A stretch of 64,000 nucleotides of DNA from Benincasa hispida (Eukaryota > Streptophyta > Magnoliopsida > Cucurbitales > Cucurbitaceae), in NCBI RefSeq assembly GCF_009727055.1, contig NW_024064153.1, positions 435,597-499,596 on the forward strand, written 5' to 3'. Each line of letters begins with the position of its first letter. Within the stretch, counting starts at the first letter, position 1. This document shows, piece after piece, positions 20,931 to 33,400 of this stretch. The notes under the pieces were generated by a model. The model had not been told where the DNA came from. It worked only from the letters and a program-made list of their open reading frames with translations, and searched no databases. The position numbers were made by a program, and so were the translations under genes.

Positions 20931-23085
20931 CCGTAAGGGCAAACATCAAACCCTCGATGATGAGTATTGTCATGATCATATGTTTCTAACTTGAATAGTT
21001 GTCGCCAGTAAGTTTTTTCGACGCTAAGTAAAGCGATTGTGGTTGTAGCCATTTTAAAACCGTTGCTGAAAAACAAAAAAACTTTATAAGACTTCGCTAA
21101 CCACATTTCAACCAATTAGTTTTAGCAAATAATTTCCTAAGTACCCTAAGTGTGTAAGACTTCTATTTTGCAATGATGCCCCAAAGAGGCAGGATAAACG
21201 TCACGTGGAATGATCAGATGCCCCTCATTGGGATGAGGCATTCTTAACCATTAGGCAGAACTAACTCTTGGAACCGAACCTAATAGCCATCATTTATTTG
21301 GTCCAGAACTGTTAACCTTTAACCATTCTGCATAAGAGTGACCCTTCATTCCGGCGCTAGAGTCCCGACCTAATGAGCCCACCGTAGGGAAGAAGTAAAT
21401 TAGGACAAGAGACTAAGTAACCTTATCCTCTTATAGGAGATCAAATAAAGAAACGTGCAAAACTGCCATCCTATGTGGGAACATTCTCAGGGTGCCTCGA
21501 GCGATGTGCAGAAACTTTATTCAAGTCCAACGAGGGAGACCGTGGGATATGTTGTCGCACTTCCCGCTCCCACTTACTATGAACATTCTCTCCATCTACC
21601 TTGATATTGACCTACCCAAACACCATCCTTTCGGGGGACACTCCCAAGGTGCCACGAGGCCAAGGGTAGATCTCACAGTGTTGACTATAAGGGAGAAACG
21701 TGAAAGGTTTAAATGAAGCATCATATTCCCCAAGTACCTCCCACTGAATGTTCTACCTAGGGGTTCATTAACCTAGACAACCGACTACTGATTTTAGTAT
21801 AAGTCATTTATAAAGTCCGTTCATAAACAACTTTTGTCTATGAAATAAAACAAGTTCAAGTAGTCACATTTAAACACTTTAATGGTCTGTAATTATCTTG
21901 CATGCATGTATCAAATCTATCTAATTCACCTTTCCAGGTAGGGGTGTTACGTTTCCATCAACTAAAATACCCCAGCCTAGACAAAACCCACCTTAGACAA
22001 AAGGTCCCTTATAGATAGATTTTCTACACTTTAACCTTTTATTAGTCAACTTAATCCTATTAAATTGATTAAAAGATTAAAGCCTAAGGGTTGTTAATCA
22101 TATTAGAACCGTGATCTTAGGTCTATGTTATCAAAGTTTTAAACATTTTAAAACCATGAATTAAACTTAAGTGAGCATGCATGTCTTTCTTATTGATTTT
22201 AGTTCTCATTTCTCTTTAACCTTTAAAAAGAAACAACACAAAAACACATTGCCACACAACAAGGTATTTATAACGCTTATAAAGTAACCTATGTGTCATG
22301 CTACATGCAATGTCTGGTCATTACTATACATAACTTTTATATACATGTAATAACCAAGCAAACATGCTTTTCATATACCCTTATACTATAACAATTATAA
22401 TATAAAAATGATGCATGCCAATGCTTTATGTGTGCATAAATATAACTCTTATATTATATGATGCATGAGCATGCTCTTACGTAATTTAAATCATGCTTCT
22501 CTAAATCATAACATTTATAATAAAAAAAAATGATGCATGACTAATGCATAACCTAAGGTAGGATTTTTCTATATTTACATACCATATGACATATAAAATA
22601 AACATACATCTCATGTATAAAACCACAGATTAATGGACTGGGATGAATCATCTCTAAACTGGAACGAGAAATTTTATCTATTACATTTTTTCACCGAGTC
22701 AACCGGTTCACAAGCGAAACAGGTCTTCAACCACCGGGCGAAGCTACATAGTGTAGTAAAATGTCTTCAGGTAAACGATCATGCAGCGCACACTAGACGA
22801 TAGCGTGAATGCTAAATGATCGCTTAGATGACAACGAGGCTGCAAATCCCTATCGTCTAGACGATCACTTAACACACGATAGGTAAAAGATTTACTACGT
22901 AATTTACTCCGCAATCGTATAGTCAATAACTAAGCAATGGGGCATGCTGAGCTATACGATCGTCTAGTATACGCGCGTTAAACGACACTCGAGTATCTGA
23001 TACTTAGGGATCATCTACCCCATCGTCTACACGACCCGACCAACGCTAGGTCGTCTTCATCCTCGAAGAACACCAATGCTAGGTT
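20900..23085 (-). repeat. Non-coding retrotransposon block, minus orientation
   Basis: About 2.1 kb without a believable ORF. Its reverse complement aligns over most of its length to 30245-31847: GAGGATGAAGACGACC, the CGATCG-rich part, GCATGATTTAAATTACRTAAGAGC, and CTTTTGTCTAAGG. It is likely the leader or other non-coding internal part of the copia-type family, or of a non-autonomous derivative. It joins a truncated LTR at about 23085. Confidence 0.6.
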
Positions 23086-23645
23086 GCCACTCGCACCTAT
23101 ACAAATCAAAGGACCGCCCTCGATGGCAGGAGTTCCCAACTCACTTAGGATTGAGATCTTGTTACCTATAGTCATCCTAGTGAAGTGAAGTCTCTGTAAT
23201 GAATAGCGTTATATAACGAGACATTAGCACTTCGTGATCAGGTTTTGTACAAACTCTTTGTATAGGACGCCCTCGACTCACATGTCTCCTACACGAATGA
23301 TCAGGATCAGACCATTTGCGACAAGTCACAACACTTGTGAGCATTCCACAAAGCGAGCCGCATTCGTATCGTTACCAGGATAAGGTTTCCCTCCTATATC
23401 CATATCCTACAGACCATTTTGGTTATCACTTAAGATATGATCCACTTGTATGTCACCACATACATACTTAAGTTACATGAAGACAACCAGGGATTTTAGT
23501 TTATTGGTTTGTGATAAAGAAAATAAAATATCTAAATGTGTAAAGTCAAGATGTGAAGTAAATATCATATATTATATATCACAAGCGTTCGTACAAACTG
23601 TTTACAAACTATAGGACATGAGACTTTAGGGCATCATCCCCAATA
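23086..23645 (-). repeat. Copia LTR head, minus orientation
   Basis: Runs from ATCAAAGGACCGCCCTC to GGGCATCATCCCCAATA, so the first ~560 bp of the LTR are present. The terminal dinucleotide reads TA instead of TG on the minus strand. Confidence 0.78.
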
Positions 23646-24499
23646 ATTTCAACCATGGTGGGAAATTGGAATTATACCCTGGATATGTTAGTGTGTCTTG
23701 GGTACGTCTAACAGGTGGTTACCCCTCGTGTATGTCTAGCATGCATTGTTAACTCGCTCTGACTTGGGTTGTTAGCATACTTAAGTATGTCAACATGTGG
23801 ACATTAGACGGGTTGTATTGGGTACTGGTATTGTTTCCTCATAAATTTACTTTGGTCTGATTTGGATATGGGGTACTGATTTTCTCTAGATTTGGTTACA
23901 GAATTTATTGTGATCATCCCATCGCACTACTTGATATGTTTTATCGGTTGATGCTCGTGTGTTGACATTTTATAGAATATTTCGATATTCTGGTTTGATT
24001 TCCTTTCAATTGTTTGGAAAAATATTTTCGAAACCAAACCTATGTTCTTATAAAATGTCACTCATTGGACTTCCTAGCTCATGCTTTTCAAATGTTTTGT
24101 TCCCTCCCCCCTCCCCCTCCCACCTTCGACAGTGAAAGAGAGAAGTTTTAGGGTGTCGTTTGATGTTAAAGTTTGCCACATTACAACCATGCTTCAGGAT
24201 TTAAGTCTGCAATTATGCATTTTGTAACTTAGGAACTAAAGTTTCTAAGTTAGATTTGGAGTTATATAAACATTATACTAGTTGTAATAAAATGAGTTAA
24301 TCTAACGAACAACTATTATATTTACTTGGTATAAAAGTTAGCAAGAAAACTAGGTCGAAGTGAACAGTAGGTATCACAAAAGAGTGGTATATGTCGTCTT
24401 CATGTCTTCTTTCCAGTGGAAGAGGTAAGCTCAAGAGGGGGTGTGACAGATAAATTATTAGTCGAATTTACCTAAGTAATAAATCCTAGGTTTAAAACA

Positions 24500-24630
24500 C
24501 TTAGGGGGTGTTTGGCACATCAACATGGGTTGAGTTGATTGGTAAAAATTACCATCTCAATGTTTGTCCCACCAACATTAAATATTGGTGGAGTAATTTT
24601 TTACCAACTCCCTTTAACTCACCCCAACTC
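24500..24630 (+). repeat. MITE-like terminus (GGGGGTGTTTGG family)
   Basis: GGGGGTGTTTGGCACA followed by GGTTGAGTTGATTGG resembles the reverse complement of the end near 39713 (CACCAAACGCCTC preceded by AACTCAACTCAACTC). Ends of this kind are common in plant hAT-type MITEs. The second terminus was not located, so the call is tentative. Confidence 0.4.
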
Positions 24631-24714
24631 TCCCTTCAACTCACCTCAATTCTCTACCCTCCCTCCAATGTTTTCAATGGCTCCACCCATCAGCTACCGT
24701 CGGTGACTACTGCT

Positions 24715-25030
24715 ACCACACTCCAACGACCACCTTCGTCAGCCAACTCCAATGACCAACTCCAAAGTCTGGCAACCACCTACGATGACAAACTCTAGTG
24801 ACCAACTCTGGCGACCACCTTCGCATAAGCAACTCTGATGACATACTCCAATGACCACCTTCGCTCAGCCAACTCTGATGACCAACTTTGGGCTTCGACA
24901 ACCAACTCCGACGACCAACTCCAAGCTCCGACAACTCCAAAAAAATCCATCTTCGATGATCAACTTCAATGAGCACCACTTATGTCAGCCAATACCAACA
25001 TTCAAATTAAACGACCAACTCCTACAAAAG
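24715..25030. repeat. Imperfect CAACTC/TGACCAACT repeats
   Basis: Repeated words of 10-36 bp (CAACTCCAATGACCA, CTCTGATGACCAACT, GACCACCTTCG) fill about 300 bp. The open frames on both strands here are products of the low-complexity repeat, not genes. Confidence 0.7.
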
Positions 25031-25662
25031 CCAACTCTAACTAGACCCTTAATGACAACCCTATTTAGACTTGGTGTTTCAATCTAATTCATTTCGAACT
25101 TTTGAAGGTTTATTGTATTATGCTTGATTTTAATTTTATTTGCATTTAGCGTCATTCTAATCTAACAATTGTTTGTTATCTTATTTGTAGAGCCTAAACT
25201 AATATCACAATTACTCCAATAATTAGTTTGAGGTTCATTAGTTTAAAATTTGGAGTCTAACTTTTATAGGCCAAATTTTGTTTAATTGTTGGAAAACAAT
25301 TTGTGATGTATCGAGTGTTATTCAAAGTTATGCATTTTTTACATGTATATAGACATTTTTGTGGATATTATTATTCCATTTGTTAGTAACAAAATATACT
25401 TAACCACTAAAACTAACCATAAAAATCTTTGCAAAAAACTGAGTTTACATGAACACACACACAAAAAAAATCATTTCGTTGTATTAGTGTAAAATGTAAA
25501 GAATCAAACGTTTGCATAAAAAAAGAACAAAATCATTAACCAGAAAAAAATGAAATTCATATATCATAAATGGATAAAAAACAAGATAAGATTTGTTTTT
25601 CTTTTTTAAGTTAATATTTATGGTTGAGTTAAATTAATCAAGGGTTAAAAAAGGTTTAGAGA

Positions 25663-27405
25663 TGAAGGAACCACAATGAAGGGATCCTTATGCGGAAGTA
25701 GATCTCCCAAATCCCAATTCTTTACAAAATCATAATTGTACATAGAAGAAGAAAAGATTATGGATTTAAAGGAAAAACATACAATATACTTGTAAAAAAA
25801 AATTAAAATAAACTTCACCTTTGAAGACAATCTTCACAAATCCCTTCTCTGTAAAATTCACAATCAGCAACCAAAATTGGCCAATTGGACACCACCAGTT
25901 GCAGACCTCGGTATTCTCTGGCAGAAATCTAGGAGGTGTAGGTTCTGGCTATTTTAGATTTAAAGGGAAAAAGGAAGATTGGGAGGAAGAGAGTTTTTTT
26001 TTTTCCTTTCTTGCAGAGAAGTCACATAACTCAATCGTTCTTTTTGTAGGATCAAGAAGAAGAAGAAGTTGAAGTTCTATTAACCACCCACATTAAACGT
26101 GGATCGTTTAATAAACAAATTTAATTTAAATTAATGTAATATAATTATATATATAATAATTAATTTTATTATACATATAACTATATGTTATATCACATAT
26201 AACATATAACCTATAGTATCTATATTGTATCAAATATAATATAGCCTATAGTTTCATTTCTTCTCCCACTAATGGTTTTTAATATAAATAACATTTATAT
26301 TAAATTTAACTATATGAATCCAAATCATATAATTAATATTTGAGTCACATTCAAATATTTATTTCCTCTTAAATAAACTTTATATTATAATGTATCAAAT
26401 ACATTATAACAATTATATCATATATAATTAATGTGACTTAATTATATCATATATAATTAATTCCCTCAATTAATTTGAACAATTCAAATTAATCCAAAAA
26501 CTTATTCTCATTTAGTTCTATTGAGCTACCAAGAAAACCTCATGAACCTATAGCTTGAAGCTTCAACTGTACATAATAATTAATTAAACTCTTTAATTAA
26601 ATTATTCACCATCAGTTAACTGTCGGACACTCCACTAAAGACCGACAGCTGCACTCTTTGCACTACAGATATATTTCTATGTCCATTTGATATAACCAAT
26701 CAACAGTATGATGACCATTCAAAAATTAGTATAGTTGGGCCAAAATTACTGTTTTGCCCCTATAGTTGCATTTAACTCCTTAAGTATCACTGATTCCTCT
26801 AGTGAACAATAAACCATAGTCCAACTATGATCAAACCCCTGTCAGACCAGGACAGGGCGTGCCACCACATTATTCAAGCATCCAAATTAGCCCTTAAGGG
26901 AGCAATTTATCTACTTGCCCCAACATTGGGGAAGGAGCGAATTCCTTCTTGTGTAGCTGTGTTCCCAGCTCCCCAATTAGACGAATCTCCAAAATGGTAG
27001 GCTTGTTGAGTCGACGATCTGGCTACTCTCACCCATACAAATCAAATGACCACCCTCATAGGCAGGAGTTCACAACTCACTCAGGATTCAGGTCATGTTA
27101 CCTGTGGTCATCCTAATGAAATGTAGGTCTCTATTATGAATGGTGTTATATAATGAGATTAAACATTTCATGGTCCGGTCTTATATAAACTCTTTTGTAT
27201 AGAATATCCCCACTCACATGTCTCCACATGAATGATCAGGATCAAATCATTTATAGCACTTTACAACAATTGTAACATCTACAAAACGGACCATACTCGT
27301 AGTGTCATCAGGATAAGGTATCCGACCTTATCCATCTACTACAGACCATTTAGGTTATCATTTAAACATGATCCACATGTATGTCTTTACATACATGTTT
27401 ATAAA
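25663..27405 (-). repeat. Copia LTR, minus orientation, nearly complete
   Basis: On the minus strand it ends GGTTCCTTCA at 25663 and contains CCGCATAAGGATC, a GAGAATACCGAG motif, the AT-rich block, CACTACAGATATAT and ATCAAATGACCACCCTC. The head is missing after about 27405. The family primer site is not found beside the 25663 end, so this may be a solo or recombined LTR. Confidence 0.72.
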
Positions 27406-27424
27406 GGAAATCTAAATTGAGATC

Positions 27425-28925
27425 CAGTGAGCAAAAATCCCATTGAGAAAGAACACAAACAATTACAGTCTAAATGGAAATGATAATGCATAAACAGAAA
27501 ATTATAGCATGCTACTTATAAATGAAGATACAAGGGATAGAGTATGCAAACCTTTGAAGAACTCTTCTTCGAGTATTCCTCGATCGTTCAGTAAATCATT
27601 AAATCAGCACAAACTCGATCTCAACGAACGGCTGAATGAACCTTGATCCCAATCGAGTCCAACTCGATCCTCGAACAGAATTAGAACACCACTACAACGG
27701 TTACCTTGGTATTCTCCGTATGAGAATCCAGGAGTTGTGGGCTCTGTATGATTTTGGATTGAAGAAAGCAGGAGGTTGACGATCGAGTAGACGATCGAAT
27801 AAGTGGGAAATGAATGCTATCTATCGTATGGACGAAATACTCGATCATTTAGAAAGCCGAAGCCTATCGTATAGACATTACTACTCGATCGTTTAGCAAC
27901 GATTAAGCGAGTAACTATCCTATAATAAACTCGTAGCTTAATCGTGTATGCTCTCTATGCGATCATTTAGTAAAACACTTTTACTTGATCACCTTTTCTG
28001 AAATTATTCCAAATGAGTCATTAACCAAATTTTGGAAAACTATTTTCCTTTTATATCACAGTTACCATAAAACTTCCAATAACCTCCCACTCAATTCGGT
28101 TATTAGAGAAAAAGAATAATTAATGATCATATAATTAATATGTTATAAATAAATATAATAACCAACTTATCATATTATATTTATAGCCTATAGTTTTAAT
28201 ATTTCATCATATGAAACATATAAATCATAGTTCTTTTTCTATTTTATGGTATTTAATATAAATCATATTTACATTAATTCCTCCAATTAATGTATCTAAT
28301 ACTTCATATCAATTATGTCACATATAATTGAATTTCTTCTTGTTAATTTTAACACTTTAAATTAACCCAAAATTTGATTCTCAACTTGAACCCATCGAGT
28401 TACCAAGTCAACCTCATGGACTTGTAGCTTGAAGCTCCAATGGTATGTGAATAACTGATTAAACTCTTTAATCACGGGATCCACCATCCGTTAATTGTTG
28501 GTCACTTCACTAAAGACCGACAACTGCACTCTTCGCACTACAGATATATTTCTGTGTCTATATGACCAATCAACAGTGCGACAACCCTACACAAATCACT
28601 CATACGTACAACTAGGCCAATTCACCGTTTTGCCCGTATAGTTACATCTAACTCCTTAAGTACCACTGATTCCTCTAATGAACAATAAGTCATAGATCTA
28701 TTATGACTGAGTCCTCTCGAGCCAGGAGAGAGTGTGGCCACTATGTTCCAGACTTGAAATCAGCCCTTAAGGGAGCAATTTATCTCCTTAACCCTACTCT
28801 AGGGAAGGAGTGAATTCTGTCTTGTGTAGTTGAGTTCACAGCTCCCCAATCAGACGAATCCCCAAAATGGTAGGCTTGTTAAGTTGGCAATCTGGCCACT
28901 CTCACCCATACAAATCAAAGGACCG
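27425..28925 (-). repeat. Copia LTR tail to middle, minus orientation
   Basis: Minus-strand copy with GAGAATACCAAGG (27708), several CGATC words (27780-27990), ACCATAAAACTTCCAATAAC, CACTACAGATATAT and ATCAAAGGACCGCC. It stops abruptly at 28925 and continues as a plus-oriented LTR. Confidence 0.75.
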
Positions 28926-29960
28926 CCTGAAGTGTTCAGATTGACAAGAGGGAGTTTAATTATATATGATATAATTAAACGGGTTAATTATATATGATAT
29001 AGTTGACATGATGTATGAAATACATTAATTGGAGGAAAAGGATATAAATATGATTTATATGTAGTGGAGGAGAAAAGAACTATGGTTTATATGTTGCATA
29101 TGATATGATATTAAACTATAGGTTATAAATATAACATGATTATATTTATTCTAATTAAACAATTATAAGACAATTTTTGGCGGTTTTTTCTCCGTAACCG
29201 AATGAGATAATGGGAGGTTGCAATCAGTTTTCGTAACTGAAGGATAAAATGAAAATGGTTTTCATGTGAAAAAGAGATAAAATAATCGCTCCACGATTTA
29301 GTACACTGCCTATTGCCTAGCAAACGAGAGAATACACGATAGCTCAAAGTTTATTAAACGATCATGTACATGCCCACTTTTCCTAAACGATCACGTAGTC
29401 TTTTCTAAACGATCGCGCGCGCAAGCGATTTTATTAAACGATCGTCTAAATGATCAGGCCCTTTTTACTACACGATCGTCTACCTTTTACTAAACGATCT
29501 AGCATCCGTTTGTACGATAGACTTCAGATATCTCCCACTTGCTTGGTCATGGTAAACGATCGATGTTCCCTCCTCCCCTCTACCAAATTCAACAAAGCCC
29601 ACACCACCTGGATTCTCACTCCGAGAATACCGAGATTTTTAAGTGGTTGTGTGCTCCTTGTTGTCTGTTCGTGAGAAGTCCGTTCGGTGGTAGATGACAA
29701 TGATATTTGGTGGACGATAGACTTGACGATCTCAATGACAGCAAGATTTGCTGGATTGACGACAGCGAGATTTAAATAGAAGAATAGTTATTCAACTGGT
29801 ATGTCTCTCGTCCCTTTGTTGTTTAAGTTTCTAAGCATGCCATAATTTGTTGTTAGATGCATAACTTGTATATTTGTTTGTGAATGCGGTATTTCTGTCA
29901 CAATGAATTTGGAACGATCTTGCTTCCGCTCATAGGTACTCTTTCATAAGAGTTCCTTCA
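28926..29960 (+). repeat. 5' LTR (middle to end) of plus-strand copia-type element
   Basis: Starts mid-LTR at TGAAGTGTTCAGATTGACA, the same point as 37968 in another copy. It passes through the CGATCG-rich stretch (29360-29520) and ends GAGTTCCTTCA at 29960, two bases before a primer site. A polypyrimidine stretch and GAGAATACCGAG precede the probable R/U5. Confidence 0.8.
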
Positions 29961-29962
29961 AT

Positions 29963-29974
29963 CGGTATTAGAGT
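29963..29974 (+). promoter_or_regulatory. Primer binding site, degenerate initiator tRNA-Met type
   Basis: CGGTATTAGAGT corresponds to TGGTATCAGAGC with three C/T transitions. Its place right after the LTR end sets the LTR boundary for this whole family. Confidence 0.7.
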
Positions 29975-30730
29975 CAAGCTAATATATTCCAAATTCATTT
30001 ATGCAAAGAATATCATTTAATTATTAGTGGGTAAAGCATGTCTACACTCTGTTTAATTGTTAAATAGTTTTGTGGATGTGGATTAATGGAGTTTTTTAGG
30101 ATGATGCCTCTAGTTATTTAATTCTTTTACATTCAAAATTAATTGTAAAGGCCCTTGTGTTTCTGGGCATATTAACTTGTTATCTAGTCTGTAAATTCAA
30201 AATGTTTGAGTCTCTGGTAAGTCGCTCGTGATGAGGCTTTAAGGCAAGGAGTTGTTGTACTTCAAGGATGAAGACGACCAAGTGTTGGTCGGGTCGTGTA
30301 AACGATGGAGTAAGTGATCGTTGAGTATCGGATACTCGGGAGCATGTTGGCGCATGCGTACTAGACGATCATGTAGCTTAGCAAGTTTCATCGCTTAGTT
30401 CCTGACTACATAATCGCGGAGTAAAATGTTACTTAAGTGCTTGTTATGGGATCATCTAGATGATCGTGCTTCACAGTAATGTCGTCGTCTAAATGATCGT
30501 TTAAACTTGTGCGTTTAAAGTCTAGTGTGCTAAACGATCGAGTGCCTCATGCTTCATCGCATTATAAATGGTACTCGATCATAGCTACATAATCGTGGAT
30601 ACCCAACCAGTTTACTAAACGATCAGGGAGGCTTCGCCCGGGCGGTTCAAGAACCGGTTCGCCTGTGAACCGGTTTGCTCGATGGAAAAATGTAATAGAT
30701 AGAATGTTATTTCTATTTTTTTTTAGGCAG

Positions 30731-31123
30731 TTCATCCCGGTCCATTAATCTTTGTGAATGTACATAGGATGTATGTTTGATTATATGTCATATGGTATAC
30801 CATATAGTTGAAATCACACCTTACGTTATGCATTGGTCATGCATCATCTCTAATTGTAAGTGTTATGATTTAGAGAAGCATGATTTAAATTACATAAGAG
30901 CATTCTCTTATACACATCTAGATGTGTATAAGAGACAGGTTTTGAGGTGTTTCATCCCACTCCATTAATCTTTGTGAATGTACATAGGATGTATGTTTGA
31001 TTATATGTCATATGGTATACCATATAGTTGAAATCACACCTTACGTTATGCATTGGTCATGCATCATCTCTAATTGTAAGTGTTATGATTTAGAGAAGCA
31101 TGATTTAAATTACATAAGAGCAT
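30731..31123. repeat. 172-bp duplication flanking an adaptor
   Basis: 30731-30903 and 30951-31123 are identical apart from GG/AC at positions 9-10. They are separated by the adaptor and a short linker. The minus-strand homologue at about 22430-22640 has the segment once. Confidence 0.9.
30904..30938. other. Tn5 mosaic-end junction adaptor 4 (library artefact)
   Basis: TCTCTTATACACATCT followed by complete AGATGTGTATAAGAGACAG, a mosaic-end dimer lacking the first three bases. Confidence 0.96.
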
Positions 31124-31847
31124 GCTCATGCATCATATAATATAAGAGTTATATTTATGCATGCATTAAGCATAGACATGCATCATCTTATATTATAAGT
31201 GTTATAGTATAAGGGTGTATGGAAGCATGTTTGCTTTGTTCATTACCAAGTATATAAAAGTTATATATAGTAATGAATGGACATTGAATGAAGCATGACA
31301 CATAGGTTAGATTTATAAGTGTTATAAATACCTAGTTATGCATGGCAATGTGGATGGGTTTTAGTTGTTTCTTTTATAAGAGTTATGAGAAAATTAGAAC
31401 TAAAATCTATAAGAAAGACATGTATGCAAACTTAAGCTTGAATCATGGTTTTAAAAGTGTTTTAAAACTTGGTGGAGATAGACCTAAGATCATGGTTCCA
31501 ATGAGACTAGTAACCTAAAGTTTAATCTTTTAATCAGTTTAATTGGATTAAATTGACTAACAAAATATTAAAAGTCTAGCAAATCTATCTATAAAGGACC
31601 TTTTGTCTAAGGCGGATTCTGTCTAGATTGAGGTATTTAAGCTAACGGAAACGAAACACCCCAATCTGGGAACCTACCTGGAAAGGTGAATTAGATAAAT
31701 TTGATGCATGCATGCAAATTTGAGGACAGCCCGTTAAAGAGTTTAATGTGACTACTTGAACTTGTTTAATTTCAAAGATAAGAGTTGTTTTTTAGCAAAT
31801 TAAACTAACTTAGATAAAATCACTAGCCAGATGGTCTAAGTTAATAA

Positions 31848-32680
31848 ATTTGGGATTAGTGTCCTAATTCTCCCTGGGTCTTGTAGTTTGTAATCTATAC
31901 ACATTGTTATGAATAAAATAAGAATTATTTTATTTGACATTTACGCATATTCAATAAACAAAGCTCCATGGTTATTGTATGTAAACTTAAACATGTATAT
32001 GAGATATACAAGTGGATCATGCCTTAGGTGATAACCTAAATAGGTCTGTAGTATAAGGATTAAGGAAGGATATTTGATCCTGGTGACACTATAGGTACGG
32101 CCAGCTTTGTAGAGGTTTGCAAGTGTTGTAAACTACTACAGATGGTAAATCCTTGATAAAATTGAAAAGAAAAAACAACAAACAAAACAATAAAATGGAA
32201 AAAAGAGTTTTTCCATTATTCATCTTTGAAGTTGTACACACATGAAGCATTTGCTTTGGCTTTGTCTTCTCCAAGCATGAGTTGCAACTCATGCAACTCT
32301 TTTATTTGCATATTGATATGCAATATAATGAAGAGATTGAAGTGAAAATCAAGGATGCAATCTATAGAGATTTTGAAAGAAAAAATGGTTTGGAGAAAGA
32401 GTTCTTCAGCTAGTTTTCTGCAGTGAGCATTTCTCTTTCTACCCTTGATTCAAGCTTGTTTTGAGTCCCACGACTCAATCTAGAGCACCAAGAGAATAGT
32501 AGGGAAGATCTTGAGGTGGTCTATAACAAGATTTGGAGAAGATAGCAGCTGGTGAAAGAGCTTTGAAGAAGTTCTACAAGAGGTATGTCTTGAAACTCAC
32601 TTGTTTCTGCAAAAGCATGCTTTATATTTTGCCAAAATTAATGAATTTTAGTGCTTAGATGATCCTTGTGCTTCCGCTAT
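31848..32680 (+). repeat. Internally deleted copia LTR, plus orientation
   Basis: Begins TTGGGATTAGTGTCCTAATT (family start with the first bases lost) and keeps the first ~310 bp to about 32155. It then carries the tail region (TCTACAAGAGGTATGTC, AAAAGCATGCTTTATATTTTGCC, TTGTGCTTCCGCT). The central kilobase of the LTR is absent. It runs straight into integrase sequence at about 32685, so primer site, gag and protease are gone. Confidence 0.65.
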
Positions 32681-32684
32681 TGTG

Positions 32685-33400
32685 GATACAATCCTACATC
32701 ATCACCTTTACTAATGATTACTCTAGGTATGGGTATATTTATTTGATGCAATGTAAGTCTGAATACTTTGAAAAGTTCAGAGAGTTCAAGGCTGAAGTTG
32801 AAAATGCATTGGATAGACGGATTAAGACACTTCGATCGGATCGAGGTGGAGAGTTTTTGGATTCGGGGTTCTAGAATTATTTGATAGAATATGGAATCGT
32901 TTCCCAACTCTCAGCGTCGAGTACACCTCAGCAGAATGGATTAGCGAAGAAGAGAAACAGAACCTTGTTGGACATGGGTCGGTCGATGATGAGTTACGCT
33001 TTCTTATCGGACTCGTTTTAGGGTTTTACAATGGAGATTGCAATGTATATACTCAACTGTGTTTCTTCCAAGAGTGTTACGAGAACACCTCTGGAGTTGT
33101 GGAACAGGCATAAGGCTAGTTTGCATCATTTCTACACATAGGGTTGCCTAGCACATGCGCTTGAGGCTAATCCAAAGAAATTGGAACCATGGTCGAGGTT
33201 ATGCCTTTTTGTAGGCTACCCCAAAGGTACATGAGGGGGTTACTTTTATGATCCTATGGAAAATAGATTGCTTGTATCTATGAACGCTACCTTCCTGGAG
33301 GAGGATCATATTAGGGAGCACAGTCCACATAGTAAGATTGTGTTACGTGAGCTTTCCAGCGAAACTACTGAAACTTCAACAAGAGTTGTTGAAGAGCCTG
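32685..33400 (+). pseudogene. Copia integrase (decayed), plus strand
   Basis: Reads FTNDYSRYGYIYLMQCKS, FREFKAEVENALDRRIKTLRSDRGGEFLDSGF (second catalytic Asp), a stop, then STPQQNGLAKKRNRTLLDM, TRTPLELWNRHKASLHHF and RLCLFVGYPKGT. The Glu of the catalytic triad, expected in NGVAERRNRT, is Lys. Several in-frame stops are present (after DSGF, in LSDSF, after HHFYT, after PKGT). The sequence is closely related to the minus-strand element at 12582-13465. Confidence 0.85.

Larger units (their letters stand above)
23646..25640. other. No gene recognised (about 2 kb)
   Basis: AT-rich sequence with no supportable coding region or LTR landmark. It holds a C/T-rich run (24104-24124), a MITE-like end (24500-24630) and an imperfect repeat array (24715-25030). 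Confidence 0.5.
29975..31847 (+). repeat. Non-coding internal block of plus-strand copia-type element
   Basis: No gag, protease or pol can be read between the primer site and the next LTR-like sequence at 31848. The part from about 30245 is the inverted counterpart of 20900-23085. It contains an adaptor artefact and a local 172-bp duplication. The layout LTR, primer site, non-coding interior, LTR resembles a non-autonomous derivative, but no good polypurine tract is seen before 31848. Confidence 0.55.

Noticed and set aside
24508..25087. Overlapping ORFs of 78-96 codons on both strands
   Set aside because: Open only because the CAACTC/GACCA repeat lacks stop codons. No known domain; repeat peptides.
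30777..30968. Plus-strand ORF of 63 codons
   Set aside because: Crosses the fourth adaptor and contains its translation. The underlying DNA is a non-coding repeat.
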